From NCBI RefSeq assembly GCF_028714775.1, contig NZ_JAQTLS010000001.1, positions 62,001 to 126,000 of the forward strand: 64,000 nucleotides of DNA. The letters run 5' to 3'. Below, piece after piece: positions 25,377-34,447 of this stretch. Under the pieces are notes generated by a model, which was given only the letters and a program-made list of their open reading frames with translations, ran no database searches and had not been told where the DNA came from. A program made the position numbers and the translations under genes. The stretch is from Thiothrix sp. Lineage in GTDB: Bacteria > Pseudomonadota > Gammaproteobacteria > Thiotrichales > Thiotrichaceae. Positions within the stretch are counted from its first letter, which is position 1. Every line of letters begins with the position of its first letter.

Positions 25377-25910
25377 TTATCTGCCCGTTACCAAAAACAC
25401 ATTCGGGTCAACGAAAAACAAGCGATTCCACGCCTGCGGCAAGGCAGCATCATACAACCACGGCTGCGGGTAAGGGGTGCGGATGTCGTAATGCAAATGC
25501 GGCGGCTTTCCCTTGGCATTGCCCGTCGTCCCGACCTTGCCGATGGCACTCCCGCCCCATACCCAGCGCAACGCTTGTGTATCAATCTCTTGCAGGTGCG
25601 CGTAGTAATGGAAACGCCATTTTGCCCCCAGCATGAACACGTAATTCCCGCCCAAGCTGTCTTCCCCCGTGCTGATAATCAGACCTGTCGTAGCGGCGAG
25701 TACGGGTGTGCCTTCCGGCGCGAAAATGTCGATGCCCTTGTGAGTACCGGAACGTCCCCACGGGTAATACCAGAACGATTGCTGGTTCCAGTCAGAACGG
25801 CTTGCACCACTGACCGGGATGCGCGGCGTTTCGGGAAGCACGAAGCCCAACCCCACGATGGATAACAGCACGAGCGCACTGATGCGGTTAAAGGAAAGGC
25901 GCAACACCAT
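25377..25910 (-). CDS. M23 family metallopeptidase
   Basis: A 177-residue protein with an N-terminal signal/anchor and an intact M23 (LytM) domain: GTHKGIDIFAPEGTPV carries the first zinc His and Asp, and HLHYDI carries the HxH. It probably cuts peptidoglycan peptides. The ATG at 25910 overlaps the stop of the upstream gene (TGATG). A longer reading from 26009 would overlap that gene and lacks similarity. Confidence 0.83.
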   Translation of the reverse strand: MVLRLSFNRISALVLLSIVGLGFVLPETPRIPVSGASRSDWNQQSFWYYPWGRSGTHKGIDIFAPEGTPVLAATTGLIISTGEDSLGGNYVFMLGAKWRFHYYAHLQEIDTQALRWVWGGSAIGKVGTTGNAKGKPPHLHYDIRTPYPQPWLYDAALPQAWNRLFFVDPNVFLVTGR

Positions 25911-26443
25911 CAATCCTCCCCATCGCCCAACACCCGCAACCACAAGAATTTCAGCAACAGGATGACCAAACCGATCACCCCCGCCATCAAGCAAAACACA
26001 TAAATCCAACTGGATGGAAACAACGCCAGCAAACCATTCGCCTCACTCAGCGGAAACCAAGGACGCACATCGTAGTGCATGAAACTGTCCAGCCACACAT
26101 GCGAAAACGTTCCCACCAATGCACTTACCCACGCCACCCGCCACGAAATATCGGCATGGACACACGCCCACGTAGAACGCGCCTGCCGTGCTGATGCATT
26201 CCAACTGCGTAACATCCAGCCACAACAGGGCTTACCGATTCCCGCCGTGATTATCGCCAACAATAATGCCCCAAGGTACGTATGCGAAAAGCCATGCAGT
26301 ACCGCATCGCCATGCAGCATCCGCACCAACGGCTCAATGTCGATCAGTACTTGCGCAAAACCGAAAATGGTTAGGCTGAAATGGCGACCTGTGACTGCTT
26401 TGATTGCTGTACCCGGCCCCATGTGGAACGGCGTGAAAGGCAT
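25910..26443 (-). CDS. Polytopic membrane protein, YdjM/DUF4184-like
   Basis: A 177-residue membrane protein with about four hydrophobic segments. It begins MPFTPFHMGPG and has conserved His/Asp residues in FSHTYLGA and FSHVWLDSFMHYD, a pattern of membrane-bound metal-dependent hydrolase-like proteins (YdjM/DUF4184 group). No substrate is known. It is translationally coupled to the M23 peptidase and 9 bp downstream of the reductase gene. Confidence 0.6.
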   Translation of the reverse strand: MPFTPFHMGPGTAIKAVTGRHFSLTIFGFAQVLIDIEPLVRMLHGDAVLHGFSHTYLGALLLAIITAGIGKPCCGWMLRSWNASARQARSTWACVHADISWRVAWVSALVGTFSHVWLDSFMHYDVRPWFPLSEANGLLALFPSSWIYVFCLMAGVIGLVILLLKFLWLRVLGDGED

Positions 26444-26452
26444 TACTTTTCC

Positions 26453-27340
26453 TTACGGTTTTTTGGCTATAGCCGATGAACCCAACCCATCCGCTAACGA
26501 CGGATAGCGTAAACTCACCCCCAATTCCCGCAGCAATTTTTCGTTACCAATGCGCCGCGATTCCTGCAAATACGACAACATCCCCGCGCTCATCGCAGTT
26601 TGCGCTTCTGCCATACTGATTTGCGGCGGACGTGGCAACCCAGCAAAATCCGCTACCTGATTAAAATAATCCGTCATGGTTGAGGGATGCCCATCGGTGG
26701 CGTTGTAAATAGCACCCGACGGGGCAACTTCCATCGCACGTTTGCACACCATCGCCAGATCATCGGCATGGATGCGGTTTGTCCACGGCGCTTCTTGCTC
26801 ATGCAACACAGGTTCGCCGCGCCGCAAGCGTTCCAACGGCAAACGCTCAGGGGCGTAAATGCCGGGGACGCGCAAAATCACGATTTCCCCACCGAAACGC
26901 GCTGCCCATTCTTGCACCACGTTTTCTGCATCGGCACGGCGTTTGGCACGGTCTGCCACGGGTTTCAGCGGTTCGGATTCGTCAATCCAGCGCCCGCCGC
27001 AATCTCCATACACGCCCGTGGTGCTGATCAGTAATACCCGTTTGGGTGCGGCATCCACACCTTTGAGGAAGCGCCGGATGCGGTCATCGCTTTCCCCGCT
27101 CGGCTGCGGCGGCATGAACCAATACACCAATGCCTCATCCAGCGCGAAAATCGGGAAAAAGCTGCCCCGGTCAACATCGCCCTTGCGCATGGCAAACCCT
27201 TGCGCCAAACCCAATTGGAGGGATTCCTCACTGCGCACCCAGCCTATAGCCTTGATACCCTCGTTTTGGTATAACCGTGCCACCCGGCGACCGATGTCAC
27301 CGCAGCCCATAATCCACACTTTTTGGTTAGACGTATCCAT
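26453..27340 (-). CDS. SDR/NAD(P)-binding protein, YeeZ-like
   Basis: A 295-residue protein with an N-terminal Rossmann motif (VWIMGCGDIGRRVA). It has TTGVYGD, a Glu-rich loop after GGRWIDES, ILRVPGIYAPERLPLERL and RIHADDLA. This matches the extended SDR-like YeeZ family of uncharacterised epimerase/reductases. Its start codon overlaps that of the divergent Rieske gene (shared CATG). A shortened paralogue lies 0.3 kb away (27650-28174). Confidence 0.78.
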   Translation of the reverse strand: MDTSNQKVWIMGCGDIGRRVARLYQNEGIKAIGWVRSEESLQLGLAQGFAMRKGDVDRGSFFPIFALDEALVYWFMPPQPSGESDDRIRRFLKGVDAAPKRVLLISTTGVYGDCGGRWIDESEPLKPVADRAKRRADAENVVQEWAARFGGEIVILRVPGIYAPERLPLERLRRGEPVLHEQEAPWTNRIHADDLAMVCKRAMEVAPSGAIYNATDGHPSTMTDYFNQVADFAGLPRPPQISMAEAQTAMSAGMLSYLQESRRIGNEKLLRELGVSLRYPSLADGLGSSAIAKKP

Positions 27341-27653
27341 GAACAACTCCCGACTTGATGCAGGCAGTATAAACGAAATCAAACCCGGCAAGACCAAACG
27401 TGTGGAGGCTGGCAACGGCAAACGCATTTTGGTGTGCAATGTCGGCGGGGAATTTTTCGCAGTGGATGACCGCTGTACGCACGAAGATTCGTCGCTGTAC
27501 TTGGGTTGTTTGAAAGGTGACAGGATTCATTGCTCGCTGCACGGCGGGGAATTCAGCGTCAAAACCGGGGAAGCATTGGCAGAACCGGCAGAAGTTGCAC
27601 TGCAAACCTACCAAGTCAGCATTGAAGACGGGCGTATTTTCATCACCCTTTAA
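27339..27653 (+). CDS. Rieske-type [2Fe-2S] ferredoxin
   Basis: A 104-residue single Rieske domain with both cluster-binding motifs, CTHEDSSL (C-x-H) and CSLHGG (C-x-x-H). The length suits a stand-alone electron carrier of the kind that feeds oxygenases or reductases. The chosen ATG (27339) gives the usual N-terminus but has no ribosome site and overlaps the divergent gene's start codon, so the message may be leaderless. A longer in-frame start inside the opposite gene cannot be excluded. Confidence 0.82.
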   Translation: MNNSRLDAGSINEIKPGKTKRVEAGNGKRILVCNVGGEFFAVDDRCTHEDSSLYLGCLKGDRIHCSLHGGEFSVKTGEALAEPAEVALQTYQVSIEDGRIFITL

Positions 27654-28174
27654 ACGCACGCCACTTCATGGCAGGAACCGTGATCAGCCTCGTCCATCGC
27701 ATACTTGCACACCGTTGCCAAGCGATCTGCTGAACAGGGGTTATAACAATCGGCAAGGCGTAAAATCACCAGTTCGCGGCGGTGCTGTTGCGCCCATTCC
27801 CACGCGGCAGCTTCCGCATCGGCATAACGTTTACCCCGCGCATTCGCTTGCCCACAACCGACCCGCACCAGCAATACCAAGCGTTGCAGGGAACCACCCG
27901 TCGCCGAAAGGAAGCGGCGCAAGCGGATGTCCTGTTCGCCTCGGGCGGGCGGCGGGGCGAACCAAAATACTTTCGCGTTTTCATGGGTGTAAAAAGGGAT
28001 ATAGCAACTGGCATCAAATTTCCCCCGACGCAGGCTGGTTCCCTGTGCTTGCCCTGCTCGTAGTGCATGACCTGTCCTTACCCAACCAATCGCCCGTACA
28101 CCATCCTGCTGGTAAAGTTTCGCTACGTGACGCCCCACTTCACCGCAACACATAATCCAGACACTATCTGGCAT
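27650..28174 (-). CDS. Shortened, diverged YeeZ-like paralogue
   Basis: A 174-residue protein. Its N-terminus (VWIMCCGEVGRHVAKLYQQDGVRAIGWVR) closely follows the 26453-27340 protein. The GxGxxG becomes CCGEVG, the TTGVYGD segment is lost (VRVGCGQANARG), and most of the region after LRLADCYNP is deleted, ending soon after DRLATVCKYAMDEA. It is likely a duplicate decaying or repurposed. It is rich in Cys (8 residues). It converges on the Rieske gene with a 4-bp overlap. Confidence 0.6.
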   Translation of the reverse strand: MPDSVWIMCCGEVGRHVAKLYQQDGVRAIGWVRTGHALRAGQAQGTSLRRGKFDASCYIPFYTHENAKVFWFAPPPARGEQDIRLRRFLSATGGSLQRLVLLVRVGCGQANARGKRYADAEAAAWEWAQQHRRELVILRLADCYNPCSADRLATVCKYAMDEADHGSCHEVACV

Positions 28175-28198
28175 GGTTTCACCCTTCATAATTTCCAA

Positions 28199-28415
28199 AT
28201 TACTTGCATTGAGAATATACCCAAAATATTGGAAAGTGGTGAAATGATGACAGGATATTTACTGCCAATTTAGCCGTCTTGTCTTAAAGTTCACGGGGTT
28301 TATCGAATTTTAGCGAAATAACAAGCAAGATTTTTGCTATGCTGCGCTCTACATACACATAAAAATACAAGGCAAGATACTGTGCGTCAGCGCGGTGTTT
28401 TAGGGAGGATAGCTT
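28199..28415. other. Intergenic region before the two-component operon
   Basis: About 217 bp, AT-rich, between divergent genes. It must hold the promoter of the response regulator operon, but I see no strong hexamer pair. There is no other recognisable structure. Confidence 0.5.
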
Positions 28416-29093
28416 ATGAACACCGCACTAATTGTTGAAGATATTCCTGAGACCGGGGAATGGTTACAAGCCTTGTTAGAACGGGCATTCACGGGCGTTG
28501 CGGTGAAGGTTTGCCCGACATGCGCCGCCACACGCCAGTTTGTGAAAACGAATCCAGTCAGTGTAGCCTTGGTTGACATCAATTTGCCGGATGGCAATGG
28601 CTTGGATTTGATTGGCTGTATCCGCAACGCCTCGCCCAACGCTTACATCATCACCAGCACAATCTTCGATGACGACGAGCATATTATTACCGCCCTACGC
28701 AATGGTGCACACGGTTACTTGCTAAAAGACTCTTCCGAACAAGTTTTCATCCAGAAATTGCGCGGTATTTTGACGGGCGACCCACCGCTTTCCCCCAGCA
28801 TTGCCCGCCGTATCCTGCAATGTTTTTCGCAACCCACTAACAAACCTGCAACGGCAACACCCAGCCATGCAGAAACGTCAGATACCACCAGCCTCAGCCA
28901 ACGTGAGCGCGATGTATTGGTGTTGGTAGCAAAAGGTTTGAGCCGCAAAGAAGTGGCGGAATTGTTAGGGCTATCAGGTAATACCGTGGCGCGTTACATC
29001 CGCGATGTTTACCAAAAGCTCAATATTTCCAGCCGTGCCGAAGCTGCGGTGGAAGCCTGCCGCATGGGGTTGGTCAGCACCGAAGCCTCGTAA
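28416..29093 (+). CDS. NarL/FixJ-type response regulator
   Basis: A 225-residue regulator. The receiver domain has acidic residues VEDI, the phospho-acceptor Asp54 in VDINLPDG and the conserved Lys in YLLKDSS. The LuxR-type helix-turn-helix has LSQRERDVLVLVAKGLSRKEVAELLGLS. A GGGAGG site precedes the ATG. It is the first gene of an operon with two paralogous histidine kinases and probably acts on the pilus operon downstream. Confidence 0.92.
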   Translation: MNTALIVEDIPETGEWLQALLERAFTGVAVKVCPTCAATRQFVKTNPVSVALVDINLPDGNGLDLIGCIRNASPNAYIITSTIFDDDEHIITALRNGAHGYLLKDSSEQVFIQKLRGILTGDPPLSPSIARRILQCFSQPTNKPATATPSHAETSDTTSLSQRERDVLVLVAKGLSRKEVAELLGLSGNTVARYIRDVYQKLNISSRAEAAVEACRMGLVSTEAS

Positions 29094-29097
29094 GGGT

Positions 29098-31278
29098 ATG
29101 TTGGAAACAGGGCACGACAAGTCATTCATCCCCGCCAATGTGTTTTTGCTGGCGGTGTTGTTTGTGATGATGATCGAAGCCGTTGTGTTGGGCATTCGCC
29201 TGCAACAACCGTGGGTTGGGGTGCGCTTAGAAATTCAAGGCGAGTTTGTGGCAGTCACAGCGGTGGATACCGACTCACCACTAGCGGCGACGTTGGCGGT
29301 GGGCGAGGTGTTATCACATTTGGAATTTCGCGGGGAAAACATTCTCCTATCCAAACCCTTGTTGGTCTTGCCGCTGACTTTACGCACCTATGCGGATATT
29401 GATGCACTGCTGGCAACGCAAGGGCAATTGCAGCAGGCATTCCTTTCCGGTGAACCGTTAACGCTGGTCACGCAACGCGGGCAACGCCATGTATTTACGC
29501 CCTCCCCCCATACCCACATCCAAGATTTACCCGGTGTTTTCTGGTGGATGCTGTTAGCCAATGTGGTGGGGCTGATGCTGGGGGTCATTGTGTGGGCGTA
29601 CAAACCCAACACCCTAGAAGCCAACAGTCTGTTAATGGCAAGCATCAGTTATTTCGTGGCTGAAAGTGTGTTCCGTATTGCGATCAGCAAGGAATTTTAC
29701 CTGCCACCAGAATTGACCGTGACGATGGCAGGCATTGAGGCGGCTGGCTTTAATTTATTCATGCTGAGCTTGTTCAGTATTTTGTGTTACTACCCGCACC
29801 GGGTTGCGCCGCGTTGGGCATTGCCCTTCCTCGCTGCCATGTTGCTGTTGCATTCAGTGAATTACCCGATGCGCTGGTGGGAAGTGCCGATCCACAGTTT
29901 CATGCTACCCATCATCCCTTTTGTGTCATACGCGACATGGTTATTTTACAAGCAATGGCAGAAGGCAATCGGCAATCCATTAAGCCGCGCCACCCTGTTA
30001 ACATTACAATTATCGATGTTATTGCCCGCTTGGTTAATCATTTTGCTCCACGCCGTTCCGGTGATGTTGGGTGGCTCTGCCATTATTGGTGATGTTGCTA
30101 CCCGCAGTATCTTGGTTGCCATTTTTGCAGGCTGGGCAGTGGGTATTTTGCGGTTTCGGCTATTTGACATTGAATACTGGTGGCTGAAATCCCTGCTGTG
30201 GATTGCTGGCGGCAGCCTGGTAGTGGTGCTTGACCTAGTATTGGTAGGCATTTTCCAAACCTCAGCAACCTATGCTTTGGGCGGCGCGGTGCTGATTGCG
30301 GGTTTTTTGTATTTTCCACTGCGCCAATGGCTGTTGGAAACATTATTGCCAGCGGAACGTCAACCCTTGTTAGCCGCTTTGCCCGCTTTCAGCCATGCGA
30401 TGGCAAACGCCACTTCATTGGCGGAATTTGAGCGACGCTGGCGTGAAACTTTACTGCAACGCTTGCACCCGCTGCATTGGGAGGTGTCCCCCGCTGCCAT
30501 CCCCCACACAATGTTATCCGATAACGGGATGCACTTGTTGATCCCCACGTTGGATGCGAACCATGCTTATCAGTTCAGCGGTAAACAACGTGCCTCGCGC
30601 CTATTCAATTCGGCGGATGTCAAAAATGTGGATGCACTGCTAACCATTGCACGCATGGCAAGCAATGCCAGCGAAACCCGCCAACAAGCCATTGCCGAGG
30701 AACGCCAGCGCATTATGCGTGACCTGCATGATAGTCTCGGCGCAAAATTACTGACTTTGACCCACAAACTCACTGACCCGGATGGCAAAGAAACCGCCAA
30801 GCAAGCCTTAATGACCTTGCGTGATACCATCCGTTTGTCGATGAAAACCTCCCCGCTCAAACTGGAAGACCATTTAGCCGACTGGCGGGCAGAAATTGCT
30901 GACCGTGCTGAAGCCGCTGGGGTTCAGTTACGCTGGCAGCAATCCGGCGACATTGCACCGCACTTACTGACCTCCAAACAAGTGCTGGAAATCACCCAAT
31001 TGTTACGCGAGGCAATTAGCAACGCGCTCAAGCACGCCGCGCCCCACACTGTCAGTTTACAATTTGTGGTACAACAGGGGCAGTTACACATCTTGATTGG
31101 CAATGATGGCAAGGTGTCTGAACCCAGCGAGTGGAAAGCAGGCACGGGCTTAACCACGCTGCGCAGCCGCACCCAACAGTTGGGTGGTGGCATCCAATTT
31201 CAGTTACGCCACACGCCACGCCCGCATAATCGGGTGCAAATCCGCGTCCCGCTCCAACCACCACCGCAATGCCCATGA
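29098..31278 (+). CDS. Sensor histidine kinase (HisKA_3) with PDZ-like and polytopic N-terminus
   Basis: A 726-residue kinase. The first helix is followed by a periplasmic PDZ-like segment (QPWVGVRLEI...DSPLAATLAVGEVL, about residues 35-140), then about seven or eight membrane segments (about 145-410). The cytoplasmic dimerisation domain has His544 in RDLHDSLGAK, and the ATPase has NALKHA and IGNDG. It starts 4 bp after the response regulator stop and overlaps the next kinase by 4 bp. HisKA_3 kinases pair with NarL-type regulators, as here. Confidence 0.88.
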   Translation: MLETGHDKSFIPANVFLLAVLFVMMIEAVVLGIRLQQPWVGVRLEIQGEFVAVTAVDTDSPLAATLAVGEVLSHLEFRGENILLSKPLLVLPLTLRTYADIDALLATQGQLQQAFLSGEPLTLVTQRGQRHVFTPSPHTHIQDLPGVFWWMLLANVVGLMLGVIVWAYKPNTLEANSLLMASISYFVAESVFRIAISKEFYLPPELTVTMAGIEAAGFNLFMLSLFSILCYYPHRVAPRWALPFLAAMLLLHSVNYPMRWWEVPIHSFMLPIIPFVSYATWLFYKQWQKAIGNPLSRATLLTLQLSMLLPAWLIILLHAVPVMLGGSAIIGDVATRSILVAIFAGWAVGILRFRLFDIEYWWLKSLLWIAGGSLVVVLDLVLVGIFQTSATYALGGAVLIAGFLYFPLRQWLLETLLPAERQPLLAALPAFSHAMANATSLAEFERRWRETLLQRLHPLHWEVSPAAIPHTMLSDNGMHLLIPTLDANHAYQFSGKQRASRLFNSADVKNVDALLTIARMASNASETRQQAIAEERQRIMRDLHDSLGAKLLTLTHKLTDPDGKETAKQALMTLRDTIRLSMKTSPLKLEDHLADWRAEIADRAEAAGVQLRWQQSGDIAPHLLTSKQVLEITQLLREAISNALKHAAPHTVSLQFVVQQGQLHILIGNDGKVSEPSEWKAGTGLTTLRSRTQQLGGGIQFQLRHTPRPHNRVQIRVPLQPPPQCP

Positions 31279-33449
31279 ATTGGTCATTACCCAAAACCTT
31301 CATCACTCCGGCGAATGTGCTGTTGGCGGTACTGCTATTCGTCACCGTTGCGCAAATCACTGGCATTTATTTACTGATGCAAACACCTTGGACGGGGATT
31401 AATGCGGTGACTGGTACGCTACCCGACACCGTGGTGGTTGCATCGTTGGATGCGGATTCCCCCGCTACGGGCAAATTACCTGTTGGCGCAGTGCTGACAG
31501 GGGTACAAACCCCGCAAGGGCTATTGAAACTCGCCCCACTGCTCTACGATTTCCCGCCGCTTTCACCAGCGACATTCGCGCAATTGGATGCATTTTATCA
31601 GCGGCAAGCTGACTTACACCGTGCCTTCACTGATCCGGCGGGTGTGACGTTTGTCACGCTTTCTGGGGAAAACGTGGTGCTGACACCACTGACATACACC
31701 CCACTATCCGCCTTGCCATTGGTATTTTGGTTGCTGAATGCCATTAACCTGATTTCGCCGCTGGTGGGGGTATTGGTATGGACATACCGCCCCCATCAGC
31801 AAGCGTCTGCGTTGTTGCTGATGCACGGGCTGTTTTACTACGCCTTTGTCATCGGTGGCGTGTGTGTGGTGGCATCGGAATTTTATTTGCCGCCCGACAT
31901 ACTGCGTCAGGCGTTACTGTTGCAAGTGGTGGGGATCGGCATCGCTGCCCCGTTGATGGTAATTATCTTGTGTTACGCGCCATCACCGCTGATGCGGGGG
32001 AATGGGCTGTTATGGTTGACCTTGGGCGGATCGGCATTAGCCATCGCCAATTACCATTACCGCTGGTTTGAATCACCGGGGCATATGTATTACTCGCAAC
32101 ACCCATTGATTTATATCTCAGCAGCAACCGCCATCATCCTGCAATGGCGGCGCACCCGCCAACAACCCGTTGAACGTGCCGCATTGCTGGTGCTAGCCCT
32201 ATCGTTTATGTTGCCTAGCACCCTGATTGTGGCGATACACGTCCTCCCTATTTTGTTCGGCAAACTGCCCTTGGTGGGGAATACGTCGATTTTGATGCTG
32301 TTTTTGCTGATTGCTGTCGGGCTAGCGGTCGGTATCTTGCGCTACCGCTTGTTTGATATTGAATTTTGGTGGTTGAAATCGCTGCTGTGGTTACTCGGTG
32401 GCTGTTTGGTGGCGGCGATTGATTTGAGCGTCACCGCACTGTTCCAGCTCTCCGACAGTTACGCACTGGGCGTGTCGGTGATGATCGCGGGCTTTTTGTA
32501 TTTCCCGCTGCGCCAATGGCTGTTGGGGAAAGTGATTCCGGCGGAAAAGCAAAACTTGCAGGATTTTCTGCCCGCCTTCAGTAGCAGCTTGTCAGATGCG
32601 GTTTCCCAAGACACCTTTGAACAACGCTGGCTGGAATCGCTGCAACAGCGTTTTTACCCATTACATCTGGAACACTTGCCTGAACCCGTCCCGCACACCC
32701 AATTGTCGGATAACGGCTTGCACCTGCAAGTCCCCAGCCTTGATAACACCCATGCTTATCGGCTCAGTGGCAAACAACGGGCAGCGCGGTTATTCAACAA
32801 CACCGACATAAAAAATACCGAATCGCTGCTGACTGTAGCGCGGATGGCAAGCAATGCCAGCGAAATGCGCCAGCAAACCATTATGGAAGAACGGCGGCGC
32901 ATTATGCACGACCTGCACGACAGCTTGGGTTCAAAACTGCTGACCTTGACCCATCAGCTACCCGACCCTCACCACAAGGAATCAGCCAAACAAGCCCTGA
33001 TGACTTTGCGTGACACGATCCGCCTGTCGCTGAAAACCACGCCGTTACGTTTGGAAGATCACCTCGCGGATTGGCGGGTGGAAATCGCCGAGCGTGCTGA
33101 TGCTTCCGGCACTCACCTGCATTGGCAACAAGCGGGAAGCACAGATGAACACGCCTTGACCCCCAAGCTGGTACTGGAAATCACCCAGCTATTGCGCGAA
33201 ACCGTCAGCAACGCGCTGAAACACGCCGCCCCCACCCAACTCAGCCTGCGCTTCCATGTCGATGCCAGCACCTTGCGGATTTTGGTGGGCAATGACGGGC
33301 AGATTTCCGACCCTGCCACATGGCAAGCGGGGACGGGATTAGGCTCGATTCAAACACGGATTGCGCGGCTGGGCGGTGACGTGACATTCCAATTACGCGC
33401 TAAACCCAAACCACACAATCGCGTGGTATTACGCATTCCCCTTATCTGA
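31275..33449 (+). CDS. Second sensor histidine kinase, paralogue of the preceding gene
   Basis: A 724-residue kinase with the same plan: N-terminal helix, PDZ-like segment (TPWTGINAVTGTL...DSPATGKLPVGAVL), multiple membrane helices, dimerisation His548 in HDLHDSLGSK and ATPase motifs NALKHA and VGNDG. The kinase halves are nearly superimposable with the first copy while the sensor halves differ, so the two probably sense different signals through one regulator. Its ATG overlaps the first kinase's TGA (ATGA). Confidence 0.88.
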   Translation: MNWSLPKTFITPANVLLAVLLFVTVAQITGIYLLMQTPWTGINAVTGTLPDTVVVASLDADSPATGKLPVGAVLTGVQTPQGLLKLAPLLYDFPPLSPATFAQLDAFYQRQADLHRAFTDPAGVTFVTLSGENVVLTPLTYTPLSALPLVFWLLNAINLISPLVGVLVWTYRPHQQASALLLMHGLFYYAFVIGGVCVVASEFYLPPDILRQALLLQVVGIGIAAPLMVIILCYAPSPLMRGNGLLWLTLGGSALAIANYHYRWFESPGHMYYSQHPLIYISAATAIILQWRRTRQQPVERAALLVLALSFMLPSTLIVAIHVLPILFGKLPLVGNTSILMLFLLIAVGLAVGILRYRLFDIEFWWLKSLLWLLGGCLVAAIDLSVTALFQLSDSYALGVSVMIAGFLYFPLRQWLLGKVIPAEKQNLQDFLPAFSSSLSDAVSQDTFEQRWLESLQQRFYPLHLEHLPEPVPHTQLSDNGLHLQVPSLDNTHAYRLSGKQRAARLFNNTDIKNTESLLTVARMASNASEMRQQTIMEERRRIMHDLHDSLGSKLLTLTHQLPDPHHKESAKQALMTLRDTIRLSLKTTPLRLEDHLADWRVEIAERADASGTHLHWQQAGSTDEHALTPKLVLEITQLLRETVSNALKHAAPTQLSLRFHVDASTLRILVGNDGQISDPATWQAGTGLGSIQTRIARLGGDVTFQLRAKPKPHNRVVLRIPLI

Positions 33450-33513
33450 AATAAAACGCCCCTAATCGCTAAAGACTGGCATTCCCAGTAAAAATAAAAA
33501 CATAAAAAATACT

Positions 33514-33536
33514 TACTATTCAAATGGATATATTCG
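33514..33536 (+). promoter_or_regulatory. Shared dyad motif upstream of the pilus operon
   Basis: ACTATTCAAATGGATATATTCG (from 33515) lies about 75 bp before the chaperone start. It matches 17 of 22 bases with the copy at 39489-39510 and resembles a reverse copy at 38881-38903. The half-site is ATTCA/TGAAT. It may be the target of the NarL-type regulator encoded just upstream. Confidence 0.5.
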
Positions 33537-33610
33537 TTTAGGCAGTTACATCGCACTGGGTTTTCAGCCCACAATAGCTCCATCACCCCAATGTCAGATG
33601 GAGATACCTC

Positions 33611-34429
33611 ATGCAAACCTCACGTACCTTTTTCCTGCCACTCTTGGCTGCACTCGGTTTAGCAAGCCTCGCCCCTGTTGCCCATGCTTTCCAGCTTTCC
33701 CCCGTGGTTGCCGCATTTGAGCCAACGGGTCCAAAATCAGAACAGGTGTATTTGCTCACCAACAGCTCCCAAAAACCTGCCGCGATCCAGTTCGATGTTA
33801 CCACCCGCCAACAGCGCAGCGATGGTTCAGAAACTCGCCAAGCTGCCAATAACCATTTCAGCGTACAGCCTTCGCAAGTGGTGATTCCGGCGGGTGGCAC
33901 GCAAAAAGTCAAAGTGAAATGGCAAGGCGGTAATGTCAGCCGCGAACAAGCCTACCGTTTCATTGCCAAACAAGTGCCGGTCAAACTCGAACAAGGCGGC
34001 GACATTAGCATCAATGTGGTAATGACGATGGAAGGTGCGCTTTACGTCAAACCGGGTACGGGCAACAGCGCACCTGCCGCCAGCAAAGGCGACGATTACA
34101 CCCCTACCCGCGAAGAAATTGCCGCCACCGAAGCCGCCGCCAACCAGACCAGCACCACCCCTGCGATGTTGCAAGTGCAAGATATACGCAAGCAAGGGCA
34201 ATATCTGGTTATCAGCGTGCATAACCCCGCGCAAGAACACATCATCCTCAATGCCACCCGTTTGCAACTTAAGGCAGGCATCAAAACCTTGAACCTGAGC
34301 GGTGCGCAACTCGGCAACCTGCAAGGGCAAAACCTGTTGGGCGGCGCGACTCGCCACTTCCAAATGCCACTGCCTGCTGGATTTGATGAGCGCGTCCAGT
34401 GGCAGGGGCAATTGGCAGCCGGTCGCTAA
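33611..34429 (+). CDS. Periplasmic pilus chaperone (PapD-like)
   Basis: A 272-residue protein with a signal peptide (cleavage after VAHA). An N-terminal chaperone domain has strands FQLSPVVAAFEP, QVYLLTNSS and QFDVTTRQQRSDG, and PSQVVIPAGGTQKVKVKW corresponds to the G1/donor region. The second domain (QVQDIRKQGQYLVISVHNPAQEHI) is followed by a release region. It probably escorts the three small subunits encoded after the usher. The usual subunit-binding basic residues are not clear. Confidence 0.8.
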   Translation: MQTSRTFFLPLLAALGLASLAPVAHAFQLSPVVAAFEPTGPKSEQVYLLTNSSQKPAAIQFDVTTRQQRSDGSETRQAANNHFSVQPSQVVIPAGGTQKVKVKWQGGNVSREQAYRFIAKQVPVKLEQGGDISINVVMTMEGALYVKPGTGNSAPAASKGDDYTPTREEIAATEAAANQTSTTPAMLQVQDIRKQGQYLVISVHNPAQEHIILNATRLQLKAGIKTLNLSGAQLGNLQGQNLLGGATRHFQMPLPAGFDERVQWQGQLAAGR

Positions 34430-34447
34430 CCGCTGCCGATTAACACC

